Part shown: positions 43,643 through 51,943 of the stretch, one piece after another
Numbering within the stretch: position 1 is the first letter of the stretch
Layout of the letters: every line of letters begins with the position of its first letter
Assembly (NCBI RefSeq): GCF_014695915.1
Contig: NZ_JACJPF010000057.1
Location: 1 to 64,000 of the forward strand
DNA from: Trichocoleus sp. FACHB-40
Lineage (GTDB): Bacteria > Cyanobacteriota > Cyanobacteriia > Cyanobacteriales > FACHB-T130
Direction: 5' to 3'
DNA: 64,000 bases
The notes under the pieces: generated by a model
Told to the model about the DNA's origin: nothing
What the model saw: only the letters and a program-made list of their open reading frames with translations
The model's database searches: none
Translations under genes and position numbers: made by a program

Positions 43643-46540
43643 ATGACCGAGAAGATGAGAAGATTGCCAGTATTTATATTTGCTCTACAAGGATTATTGT
43701 TTGCTGAGCCACAGCTAGCCGCGCAGCCGTTACCTATGGAGGTTTCGTTAGGCGATCGCGTCCCCAAGACTCAGCCTTCTGACTTGATTCCCAATTCCTA
43801 CGTATGGGTAATCAAGGATAGGCAACAACAGCCAGAACAGCAACCCTACTTATGGATAGTTAAAGATACCAACAAGCAGTTGCGACTTCTTAAAGATATC
43901 AACAAGCCAGAGACTCGTCAGACAGGGTCAAAACCCAAAGACCCCAAAAAGCCAGCTTCATCGGGGTTCGATGAAATCGTAAAAGATACCGAGAAGTTAG
44001 AGGGGATGTTCACCCTTTACCGCAACAAGGAAAAAGGAAAAGTTTATCTAGAAATCAAGCCGGAACAGCTAAATAAAAACTTCCTTGGAACTGTGACGAT
44101 GGAATCCGGTATTGGTGAACGAGGGATTTACAGCGGACTACCGCTGAATGATTTTTTATTCTACTTTCGTCACGTAAACAATAATTTACAGTTTGTTATT
44201 CGCAATGTGAATTTTCGCACCACTCCCGGCGATCCGCAAGAGCGATCGCTAGATCGAGCATTTAGCGATTCCGTCCTCTACTCCCTAGACATCAAAAGCA
44301 CCCACCCGCAACGCAAAACTCTACTCATCGATCTGAGTGACTTACTACTTGCAGATTTGCCTGGGTTAACCCCAATTTTAAAGGAATTTTTGGGCAGTCC
44401 CTACCGACTCGACAGCAGCAAGTCGTCTTTTGACACAGTGAAAGCCTTCCCCTTAAATATAGAAGTTTCTTCAATTTACGGCTTCTCGTCTGCGAATAGC
44501 CAGGATCTACCGCCCAATTTAGACACCTTAGCTGATAGCCGTGCGCTCAGCATCAAAGTACATTACAGTTTGTCTCAGCTACCAGAAAATAACGGCTATA
44601 TTCCCCGTTTAGCTGACGACAGAATTGGCTACTTTATCACAGCTTACAAAGACTTTTCTAACGACAACTTTAGAGAACCCTTTGTTCGTTATATTCATCG
44701 CTGGCATCTGGAAAAGCAAGACCCAAAAGCACCCCTTTCTCCACCCAAGAAACCGATAGTTTTCTGGATTGAGAATACTGTACCGTTGGAATACCGCGAT
44801 GCTGTCCGCGAAGGCATTCTAATGTGGAACAAAGCTTTTGAGAAAGCAGGATTTAAGGATGCGATTGAAGTGCGGCAGATGCCTGATAATGCCACCTGGA
44901 GTCCGGGTGATGTGCGTTACAACACGATTCGCTGGATCAATTCTTTGGATGGATTTTCTGCCAGAGGCCCATCACGGGTTAACCCCCTGACTGGAGAAAT
45001 CTTAGACGCAGATATCATTGTGGATGCTAATATGCTGCGCTCTATTAAGCAAAGATATCGCAATTTAATAGAACCTACGCAGTCGCAGGAAATGGGGTTG
45101 TTGGGACAAGGAAATTTATGTAACCTCACGTCCTCGCCTGTACAGGGAGAGGGAAGTAATTTGGGCAGGCGAGACGCAAGTCGCAATTCCAAATTCTTGC
45201 AACTTCTGCAAGACCAGGATATCTGCTATGGGATGGAATCTACAATGCAGACAGCGATGGGAGCGATCGCATTATCCCTTTTTCACAATGTCTCGCCCAC
45301 AAGCAACAAGATGAAAGAGTATGTGAATCAATATTTGCGTCACCTCATCGCCCACGAAGTCGGACACACTCTAGGGTTGCGGCACAACTTCCACGGCAGC
45401 ACTTTAAATGGGCCGGAGGAATTAAACAATACAGAAATTACCCGCACTAGAGGAATGGTTAGTTCCGTGATGGACTACGTTCCGGTAAACCTTGCCCCCC
45501 AAGGCACCAAGCAAGGGGACTATTACCCGGCTAATATTGGCCCTTACGATGAATGGGCAATTGAGTATGGTTATAAACCCAGCGGGGCAATCAGTTCTAT
45601 AGCCGAGAGACGGTTTCTAGACCAAATTGCCGGACAATCGTCGAAACCGGAATATGCTTATGCTACCGATGAAGATATCTTGGATCTCGATCCGGGTGCA
45701 AATCTTTGGGATTTAAGCGGCAACGTGCTACTTTACTCGCAGTGGCAGATGGACAACGCCCGTACCATGTGGGAGCGTTTGAATAAGCGTTCTCCGTCCA
45801 GTGGTGACTATACAGAAATGCGGGTGTTGTTCAACACCGTACTTAACTACTATTTCAACAACGCGAATCTGTTAGCGCAATACGTCGGCGGTCAGTCGTT
45901 CAGTCGCGATCGTGCCGGGACTCCTAACGGACGTTTGCCGTTTACACCCGTGCCGTTAGAAAAACAACGTGAAGCATTGACAAATATAGGGAAATATGTA
46001 TTTGCAGCAGACGCTTTCAATTTTTCGCCGCAACTGCTGAATCAGTTAGCGCCGTCGCGCTGGAGACACTGGGGAAATCCGATCCCGATTTTGCGACTGG
46101 ATTATCCAATTCATGAAAACTTGCTGTCGCAGCAAAGTCGAGTGTTGCAAAGTCTTTTAGGTAGCGATCGCCTAAATCGTCTGCGCGATATTGAACTGAA
46201 ATCGAAGCCGGGAGAAGCACTGACGTTACCGGAACTGTTTGAAACTCTGCAAAATAGTATTTGGACAGAGGTACAAGATGGTAAACCGGAGAATATTTCC
46301 AGCCTGCGCCGTTCCTTGCAGCGCGAACATTTGGAGATTTTGCTAGAAATGGTGTTGCGGACTTCTCCTGTGCCAGAAGATGCTCGTACCCTAGCATGGT
46401 ACGAACTGCGACAACTGAGAAAATCGCTAGATGCTTCGCTGAGGAAGCAAGACAAACTCGATACCTATACGAAAGCCCATTTAGCAGAAACACGCGATCG
46501 CATCGACAAAGCCTTAACCGCGCGATTGGAATCGAAGTAA
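43643..46540 (+). CDS. Large exported zinc metalloprotease (DUF5117/DUF4953 type)
   Basis: A 965-residue metzincin-like protease. It has a short signal peptide, either from residue 1 or from Met5 (MRRLPVFIFALQGLLF), ending near AAQ. A DUF5117-like beta-rich region covers about 130-330. The zinc site HEVGHTLGLRHNFHGS lies near residue 571, in a longer catalytic part with the Met-turn-like SSVMDYVP. The C-terminus is helical. At about residues 493-510 the frame contains SSPVQGEGSNLGRR, encoded by a dispersed GGAGAGGG-type repeat and apparently inserted in frame in a loop before the zinc site. Probably periplasmic or extracellular; substrate not known. Confidence 0.88.
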   Translation: MTEKMRRLPVFIFALQGLLFAEPQLAAQPLPMEVSLGDRVPKTQPSDLIPNSYVWVIKDRQQQPEQQPYLWIVKDTNKQLRLLKDINKPETRQTGSKPKDPKKPASSGFDEIVKDTEKLEGMFTLYRNKEKGKVYLEIKPEQLNKNFLGTVTMESGIGERGIYSGLPLNDFLFYFRHVNNNLQFVIRNVNFRTTPGDPQERSLDRAFSDSVLYSLDIKSTHPQRKTLLIDLSDLLLADLPGLTPILKEFLGSPYRLDSSKSSFDTVKAFPLNIEVSSIYGFSSANSQDLPPNLDTLADSRALSIKVHYSLSQLPENNGYIPRLADDRIGYFITAYKDFSNDNFREPFVRYIHRWHLEKQDPKAPLSPPKKPIVFWIENTVPLEYRDAVREGILMWNKAFEKAGFKDAIEVRQMPDNATWSPGDVRYNTIRWINSLDGFSARGPSRVNPLTGEILDADIIVDANMLRSIKQRYRNLIEPTQSQEMGLLGQGNLCNLTSSPVQGEGSNLGRRDASRNSKFLQLLQDQDICYGMESTMQTAMGAIALSLFHNVSPTSNKMKEYVNQYLRHLIAHEVGHTLGLRHNFHGSTLNGPEELNNTEITRTRGMVSSVMDYVPVNLAPQGTKQGDYYPANIGPYDEWAIEYGYKPSGAISSIAERRFLDQIAGQSSKPEYAYATDEDILDLDPGANLWDLSGNVLLYSQWQMDNARTMWERLNKRSPSSGDYTEMRVLFNTVLNYYFNNANLLAQYVGGQSFSRDRAGTPNGRLPFTPVPLEKQREALTNIGKYVFAADAFNFSPQLLNQLAPSRWRHWGNPIPILRLDYPIHENLLSQQSRVLQSLLGSDRLNRLRDIELKSKPGEALTLPELFETLQNSIWTEVQDGKPENISSLRRSLQREHLEILLEMVLRTSPVPEDARTLAWYELRQLRKSLDASLRKQDKLDTYTKAHLAETRDRIDKALTARLESK
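45126..45185 (+). repeat. Dispersed repeat inserted in frame in the protease gene
   Basis: CCTCGCCTGTACAGGGAGAG and following bases resemble the CTCTCCTGCAAGGAGAGGGG units at 53449-53540 and 59258-59295. The reading frame is kept, giving SSPVQGEGS. Confidence 0.5.
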
Positions 46541-46902
46541 GCCAGATAAGACGCGATCGCATCAGCTGGGGCATTTGAAGTCTGCAAGCGATCGCTCTTC
46601 AGGAGGGGTTTGCCACATCAAATCCATCTAATTGCTCACAATACAAAGAAACCCACTCTCAACCCCAACAGAGCAAGCCCACCGGGGAGCCAGAGCCGCA
46701 GAGCTTTCTTGGGTTTCTTTTATTATGGGTATCATTTGATATCAGGGGGCTTCGTCCACTTTTTTAACGCCAAGGGCAGGAGCTTTCTCACTCATCTAGT
46801 GTTAAAACCAATAATATTGCCCGATTCCTCAAGGACGGGTGCGAAGTTAAGTTTAAGCTACTCAATGACGGATTTCGCAAGCTCTTTAGGAGAAGTTAGG
46901 AG
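46541..46902 (+). other. Gap with a structured element (46645-46723)
   Basis: No gene. At 46645-46655 AAAGAAACCCA pairs with TGGGTTTCTTT at 46710-46720, closing a G+C-rich interior of 54 nt with GAGCAAGCCCACCGGGGAGC and possible inner stems. It ends in TTTTATT. It may be the terminator of the protease gene or a small RNA with its own terminator. The rest is the leader of the LCIB-like gene, with AGGAGAAGTTAGGAG before its start. Confidence 0.45.
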
Positions 46903-47715
46903 ATGACCCATCACGTCAATCAGCTTGGCGAAACTATCCCCCAAACGCTTAATGGATATGACCCTAACGTGTTTCCAGCATTTCATGAAACGCTGCAAAC
47001 TCACTTTCCAGGGGCAGTCCCCATGAGCAAGTACATGAGAAAGACTTTCCAAAGCTTGAGTTCCTACGGTTTTTGTGACGAAAACACGATGGGAATGATA
47101 GCAATTTGTCGGGATGAAGTCGCCGAACCCCTATTTATTGAAGTAATTCGATACTGGGGGAAAACTTTTAATTGTTGCAGCTTAGCCGGGTTCGTCATGA
47201 TGGGGAAAACTGGGTTAGCCGCTGCAACTGACCATACCCCTATCGTTGATGGTATCCGTCGTTTTACCTTCTATGCTATGCCCCATATCGCTATTTCTAG
47301 ACATGGCGAGATTGGTAAGGTTTATCGAGATGGCGTTCAAAAAGTTTCCCACGCCTGCGGAGCATTAGAAACAGTTGTCAAAGAATTGGCATCTGGTCAT
47401 CTGAAACTAGAAATGGATATGCAGGATATTGAACAAACAATTATCCGGCAGAAAATTCTTTCATCCCTTACCTATGGCGACAAACCCGATTTGATAGAAG
47501 TTACAAAATTGGCATCTAAAATTATTTCCCACGATGTCGAAACTCTCTTAAATACTCTGGATCAATCCGTCTTTAACTACGCCGTCATGACCGGAATTCA
47601 AATTCATGGCCCTCTAGGTACGCACTGGATTTATCCACAAGATTTTTATGTCGTCGGCTCTGACCTTCCTGGGGGAAAGGAAAATATAGAAGCGTTTCAG
47701 CAGGCGCAAAATTAA
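46903..47715 (+). CDS. LCIB-type beta-carbonic-anhydrase homologue
   Basis: A 270-residue protein resembling the algal LCIB/LCIC family (limiting-CO2-inducible), an offshoot of beta-carbonic anhydrases that interconverts CO2 and bicarbonate. The expected zinc ligands are present: Cys69 in MIAICRDEV, His128 in FYAMPHIAIS, and Cys152 in SHACGALETV. Asp71 next to Arg70 gives the Asp-Arg pair of the beta type. Other shared phrases are GLAGFVMMGKTGLAAA and VDGIRRF. Start ATG 46903 has AGGAG before it. It is not near carboxysome genes. After the stop the same frame stays open for over 70 codons. The family call is from memory and motifs. Confidence 0.7.
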   Translation: MTHHVNQLGETIPQTLNGYDPNVFPAFHETLQTHFPGAVPMSKYMRKTFQSLSSYGFCDENTMGMIAICRDEVAEPLFIEVIRYWGKTFNCCSLAGFVMMGKTGLAAATDHTPIVDGIRRFTFYAMPHIAISRHGEIGKVYRDGVQKVSHACGALETVVKELASGHLKLEMDMQDIEQTIIRQKILSSLTYGDKPDLIEVTKLASKIISHDVETLLNTLDQSVFNYAVMTGIQIHGPLGTHWIYPQDFYVVGSDLPGGKENIEAFQQAQN

Positions 47716-47961
47716 AAAGGTAATGACAATGCGATCGCTATAACAGAAAGTAATCTGTCACATCCCAAAGTCGCCAGTTTCTTCGATAAGATGAAGCAAG
47801 AAAAGCGCTTCTTAAGCGACGTTTGGGTTGTGCAGTTGCACTTCAAGCAAGTTATCAAACAAGTGCAAAAAGACAACTACTTTAAAGCTGAACGCTGGCG
47901 CGATCACGTGCATCAGTCGGCTGATGCACGTGATCGGTTAAAGAGGCGATGCAACCGTTGA
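47716..47961 (+). pseudogene. Open frame relic after the LCIB-like gene
   Basis: Directly after the TAA of the LCIB-like gene, the same frame stays open to TGA at about 47959-47961. It reads like real protein: [20 protein letters not shown] and [19 protein letters not shown]. There is no good start codon. It may be the tail of a decayed gene or an extension lost by a stop mutation. Family not recognised. Confidence 0.4.
47901..47936. repeat. Perfect 16-bp hairpin
   Basis: CGATCACGTGCATCAG, loop TCGG, then the exact reverse complement CTGATGCACGTGATCG. No T-run follows, so a simple terminator is unlikely. It lies within the relic frame above. Confidence 0.85.
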
Positions 47962-48038
47962 GTGTCTAAAATTTGGGATTTCAGTCAAAGATATTAGAAG
48001 CTAGAACTTATATCCAGAAGTTTCCTAGCTTATGAATT

Positions 48039-48876
48039 ATGACAGAATTCGCAAGTTTCTTTCGTGTTACAACTGGTGCTACAAGATTTTCTAGTTATCA
48101 AAAGCTGTATGAGTATTTGGCCTGAAAACTTTTTTGACTTTGCTTTCATACCTGATATTGCTGGTAGTCTTGAGGAACTTGCCCAAGAGGCAGAGCCGGA
48201 AGACTGGAGCTATCATTACACCTTTAGTGAATATTCTCTCCCAATCCTTTACAACTATATCCGATATACCTACCGACGACTTGCTGAAGAGCGAAAGTTA
48301 GCTCTCTCTGATGATGGTCAGTATTGCTGTTTTAACACAGGTCTTGTGACGCAAAATCAAGAGCCTATCTATGCTTCATTTGAAGTTAATCGCAAATCTG
48401 ATGCACAATCCTGGTATTTCAAAGGATGGTTTCGCCGAGGTCGATGGGAGTTAAATATATTTCCAGAACTTCCAGACTTAGCACACTACTTCGACGACCC
48501 TTCCTGCTTAGTCTTCGATACACGCAAAGATATACGGGTCAACGTCGAACACATGATTGAAGAGAATAAAGAGCGTTTCCCAGAGGCATATAAATCAAGG
48601 AACAACTATGAGTTACAGACCTCCCTTTCGGGAGCCATCAACAACGTAAAAGACAGAGTTCGTCGTAGCTATAAAACTGCAATTCCGCAGTATTACAGGG
48701 GTCAAATTCAGTTATTACTACCTCTTTGCCTTAGCAATCCTAGCCGAGCTGATTTGGCATTAGTTGTTGAGAAGCACTCAACCTTTTACCGTGCTTCAAC
48801 TTGCCTTACTCTTGACATGGCGTACAATAATGCACGCCAACTGACTAGACCCGACCGTGACTGGCTCCAGCCTTAA
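48039..48876 (+). CDS. DUF3825-type protein with an early frameshift
   Basis: Two frames together make one protein. ATG 48039 starts MTEFASFFRVTTGATRFSSY...YEYLA and hits TGA at 48123-48125. The +1 frame then reads ENFFDFAFIPDIAGSLEELA to the stop at 48876. The downstream part has the look of DUF3825: LPILYNYIRYTYRRLAEE, CCFNTGLVTQNQEPIYASF, WYFKGWFRRGRWEL and a C-terminal PQYYRGQIQLLLPLCL. If the frame with its own Met is used (48064 or 48109), a product without the true N-terminus is made. One surplus T (48123) explains the shift. DUF3825 has no established activity; it probably binds nucleotides or nucleic acid. Confidence 0.6.
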
Positions 48877-48883
48877 TATTGAA

Positions 48884-48974
48884 CGCCCTTTCAACCAAAC
48901 AGGAATGTACCGAAACACGCCACAGATTAAGCGATCGCATTCTTTTCCTCTCTTTGGTTTAGATGCGATCTCAA
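48884..48974. repeat. Direct repeat left of the toxin-antitoxin pair
   Basis: About 90 bp beginning CGCCCTTTCAACCAAA, with AAGCGATCGCATTCTTTT, matching 49813-49904 with scattered differences. The two copies flank the PIN toxin-antitoxin genes. Confidence 0.7.
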
Positions 48975-49012
48975 TTTATCAGATTCGTATGTTCAATAAG
49001 TTAATGTAAACG

Positions 49013-49441
49013 TCACAAGTTCACAAACCAGTTCTCTATCTGAATTCCCTGAAAATCAGCATAATCTGCCTCGTTATTTGTAACCAAAACAAGATTATTG
49101 ACAACAGCGATCGCTGCAATCTGGGTGTCAACATAAGATGGAGTTTTGCCTAACCCAACTAATCTTGCTCTCTCAAAAGCGTGCCATTTGGCGGCTTCTG
49201 TGCTGTAAGGCAAAAGTAGCAACTTCGCTTCAACTTCTTCTCTAAGATAAGCTTCTATGGCTTGACGTTTTCGAGAATTAGGTAGACGATAGCAGCCATA
49301 GAGCATCTCATGAAATACAACCGTAGCTGTTGCAGTCAAACCGCTATACATAACCAACAACTCCATCACGCGAGGGTTTGGGATTGGACGCAAAGGTTCG
49401 GACAAGATGTTGGTATCCAATAAAAATTGAGGATTGCTCAA
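49013..49441 (-). CDS. vapC: VapC-type PIN-domain ribonuclease toxin
   Basis: A 142-residue PIN-domain protein, the toxin of a type II pair. VapC toxins are metal-dependent RNases that cut tRNA or rRNA. The four acidic positions are seen: FLLDTNILSE (first Asp), FHEMLYG (Glu), SYVDTQIAAIAV (Asp) and VTNNEADYADF (last acidic pair). It begins 4 bp inside the antitoxin gene, so the two are translated together. The pair lies between two 90-bp direct repeats. It looks complete and active. Confidence 0.92.
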   Translation of the reverse strand: MSNPQFLLDTNILSEPLRPIPNPRVMELLVMYSGLTATATVVFHEMLYGCYRLPNSRKRQAIEAYLREEVEAKLLLLPYSTEAAKWHAFERARLVGLGKTPSYVDTQIAAIAVVNNLVLVTNNEADYADFQGIQIENWFVNL

Positions 49442-49719
49442 AAGCTGACCTCTCGACCTGGGGAGCGATCGCGAACATCGTTGAATACTGCATCCAGATC
49501 GATATCCAATTTCTGGATCTGGTACTTCTGACGAAATTGGGCTAAATCCCCACCAAATCCTACCTTCTGGGAGGTTAGGCGTTGATATTCGTCAAGCGAT
49601 AACACGACAGCTACAGGCTTGCCTTGTCGCATAATCTGAACAGACTTACCATTTTCTGCATCGTGAATAATTTCAGCAAAGCGATCGCGGGCTTGGGCAA
49701 TTGAATACTGGTCAGACAT
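49438..49719 (-). CDS. Phd/YefM-type antitoxin
   Basis: A 93-residue antitoxin of the Phd/YefM group: SIAQARDRFAEIIHDAENG and QIMRQGKPVAVVLSLDEYQRL are the typical DNA-binding N-terminal half. The C-terminal part (KYQIQKLDIDLDAVFNDVRD) would wrap the toxin. It overlaps the vapC-type gene by 4 bp. Such antitoxins repress their own operon; I saw no clear operator palindrome between 49720 and 49810. Confidence 0.92.
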   Translation of the reverse strand: MSDQYSIAQARDRFAEIIHDAENGKSVQIMRQGKPVAVVLSLDEYQRLTSQKVGFGGDLAQFRQKYQIQKLDIDLDAVFNDVRDRSPGREVSF

Positions 49720-49812
49720 CGTTTGGTTTTCCAGCTAAATGGCTATGTTTATGGCTATATTTTAGTCTTTAAGATGTAGATTAAATAGGCATCAATGATT
49801 CAACTCAATCAA

Positions 49813-49904
49813 TGCCCTTTCAACCAAAGTGGAATGCCGCGAGAGACATCATAGATTGAGCGATCGCATTCTTTCGCTGACCTGGGGTTACGTGCGATCG
49901 CAAA
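49813..49904. repeat. Direct repeat right of the toxin-antitoxin pair
   Basis: Starts TGCCCTTTCAACCAAA and contains GAGCGATCGCATTCTTTC and GTGCGATCGCAAAT. It is the second copy of the repeat at 48884-48974, in the same orientation. Confidence 0.7.
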
Positions 49905-50022
49905 TGAGATGGCGCTCTTTTTGGTTGGAGATACGGTAATCACTGCACTCCCAGCTACCCCCACTGCTAAAAAATTTGGTCAAGATAGAAGTATATTTAC
50001 ATTTCTCTTAAGGATGAACGCT

Positions 50023-50205
50023 ATGTTTCCGTTTTGGGGTAGTACCTGCTGGGGATCTGAACCTGTTTCCAGTAAAGCCTATCAGGAACGCAAACTTCGA
50101 TTCCTGAAATCGATGCGAAACGATCTAGAGGCAAGATTGGCAGGGCTTAATGCTGCGATTGAAACCATTGAGCGTCAGATCAGTCGGGAAGATTCAATAA
50201 TTTAG
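50023..50205 (+). CDS. Small protein, DUF5320-like
   Basis: From ATG 50023 a 60-residue protein starting MFPFWGSTCWGSEPVSSKAY, then a helix KLRFLKSMRNDLEARLAGLN with AAIETIERQIS. The pattern of a Gly/Trp-rich start and one long helix resembles DUF5320 small proteins, of unknown role. AAGG lies 9 nt before this ATG. The frame is open from 49909, but the earlier part shows nothing. The call is tentative. Confidence 0.5.
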   Translation: MFPFWGSTCWGSEPVSSKAYQERKLRFLKSMRNDLEARLAGLNAAIETIERQISREDSII

Positions 50206-50406
50206 TGCATCAATTGCCGATTGCATATTGTTGTCGGTTGTAACAAAGCGATCGCACTGAGTTAAAAATTCCTCTGTTGAAAGCGTCTACTTCTGAAGTA
50301 GGCGCTATATTTTTATAGTTAACCCCAAAGTATTGGGAGTATTTCTAGAATGCAGAATTCAGAAGGCAAAATATTTCTTCTGAATTCTGCATTTATGCTT
50401 CTCAAC

Positions 50407-51900
50407 TCAACGGTTACTGCTCTTTGGCGTTGGAATCGAAATATCTACCGACGTGACATTTGGTGTAAGACTTGTCAGAGGCGGATTAATTTCGGTAGCA
50501 TTTCCAACTACCAGAGTCACAATGTTCTCTGGCTGGAGGTATTTTTGGGCAACCCGCTGCACATCCTCAATCGTTGTTGCTTCCAAAGCTTTCCGATAGC
50601 GGAAGATAAAATCTGGCGGGTAGCCGTAATATTCGTATCGCATCAATCGCGATAGAGTTTGGCTGGGATCTTGGAACTTGAAGACAAAAGAATTGAGTTC
50701 TGATTCTTTGGCATAAGCAAGTTCTGCTGGAGTAACTGAAGACGTGCGGATGCGTTCAATTTCAGCTAAAACGCCCTTAATGAAAGGCACAGTCGCATCA
50801 GAACGAGTTTGTCCGCCAGCCAGAAACGTACCAGGATAGTCAAATTGGGGACTCCAATAACCGTAGACCGAGTATGCTAAACCTTGACGCGATCGCACTT
50901 CGTTAAACAGCCGTCCCCCAAAACCATTTAATACCCCATTGAGAACTTCCAGCGCTGCAAAATCAGGACTATTCAGCTGACCGCCCAGATGACCCATGAG
51001 AACATTACTCTGGGTCAGCTGCGGCTGATTCACCATAAAAATCCCGCCTTTCTTCGCTTGAGATGCACTTGGTATTGGTGGTTCCTGTTTAACTCCCGAC
51101 GGCTTCCAGTTGCCAAACTTTTCCTCAATCAACTGGCGCATCGCAGACTTATCAAAATCCCCCACAATACCCAGAATCACATTGCTGGGTAAGAAATATT
51201 TCTGGTAGAAACTTACCAAATCCTCGCGGGTGATATTATCCAGAGTCTGATACTCAACAGTTCGCGCATAAGGACTACTATCGCCGTAGATTAACTTCTG
51301 AAATTCGCGAGAAGCAATATCACCAGGATCGTCATTGCGACGGGCAATTTCACCACGCCGCTGAGTCTTAGCTAAAGCCAGCTTTTCTTGGGCGAAAACT
51401 GGCTCTTTAATCACCTCAGCGAATAGACTAAACACCTCATTCAAGTCTTCACTGAGGGAACTAAAGTTAGCAGAACCAACAGTAGTATTAATGCTAGTTT
51501 CCACAGAAGCTGCTCTTTGTTCTAACAGCTCATTTAACTCATTACCAGAGTGCTTCGCAGTTCCCCCAGTTCGCAATACTTCCCCGACCAAACCAGCTAA
51601 ACCGATCTTCTCACCAGGTTCCAAGCGATCGCCTGTGCGAATCAATGCCGTACCGCTAACCAAAGGAAGCTCCCGATCCTGCATCAAATAAACAATCATC
51701 CCATTGTCCATCTGATACCGCGTATATTCCGGCACCTTAACTTCTGGTACAGGCGAAAACTTCAACTCAGTGTAATGCCGCGCCGTGTCCGCCACAGCTG
51801 GCAACAAAAAAGAAAAAAGTAAAAAAGCAAAAGAAAAAAGAAACACGAAATAATGCTTCCTTCTTCCTTCCTTACCCCTCAAATGCCCAAACCACTGCAT
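50407..51900 (-). CDS. M16-family peptidase-like protein without zinc motif
   Basis: A 497-residue M16 (insulinase/processing-peptidase) protein. The signal peptide covers about residues 15-37 (FVFLFSFAFLLFSFLLPAVA). The first domain lacks HxxEH: the place reads GLVGEVLRTGG. The C-terminal domain keeps the M16 pattern YSVYGYWSPQFDYPGTF and YLQPENIVTLVVG. It thus looks like the non-catalytic, substrate-binding partner of the active M16 gene 43 bp upstream of it on the same strand. Such pairs form a clam-shell heterodimer. Expected outside the cytoplasmic membrane. Confidence 0.9.
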   Translation of the reverse strand: MQWFGHLRGKEGRRKHYFVFLFSFAFLLFSFLLPAVADTARHYTELKFSPVPEVKVPEYTRYQMDNGMIVYLMQDRELPLVSGTALIRTGDRLEPGEKIGLAGLVGEVLRTGGTAKHSGNELNELLEQRAASVETSINTTVGSANFSSLSEDLNEVFSLFAEVIKEPVFAQEKLALAKTQRRGEIARRNDDPGDIASREFQKLIYGDSSPYARTVEYQTLDNITREDLVSFYQKYFLPSNVILGIVGDFDKSAMRQLIEEKFGNWKPSGVKQEPPIPSASQAKKGGIFMVNQPQLTQSNVLMGHLGGQLNSPDFAALEVLNGVLNGFGGRLFNEVRSRQGLAYSVYGYWSPQFDYPGTFLAGGQTRSDATVPFIKGVLAEIERIRTSSVTPAELAYAKESELNSFVFKFQDPSQTLSRLMRYEYYGYPPDFIFRYRKALEATTIEDVQRVAQKYLQPENIVTLVVGNATEINPPLTSLTPNVTSVDISIPTPKSSNR

Positions 51901-51943
51901 ACTAATTTTTCCTCTTCCTCTGCACTCTCAGTGTCTCTGCGGT

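Noticed and set aside
46017-46574. 185-codon minus-strand frame opposite the metalloprotease
   Set aside because: It lies fully antisense to a well-supported coding gene and shows no family pattern.
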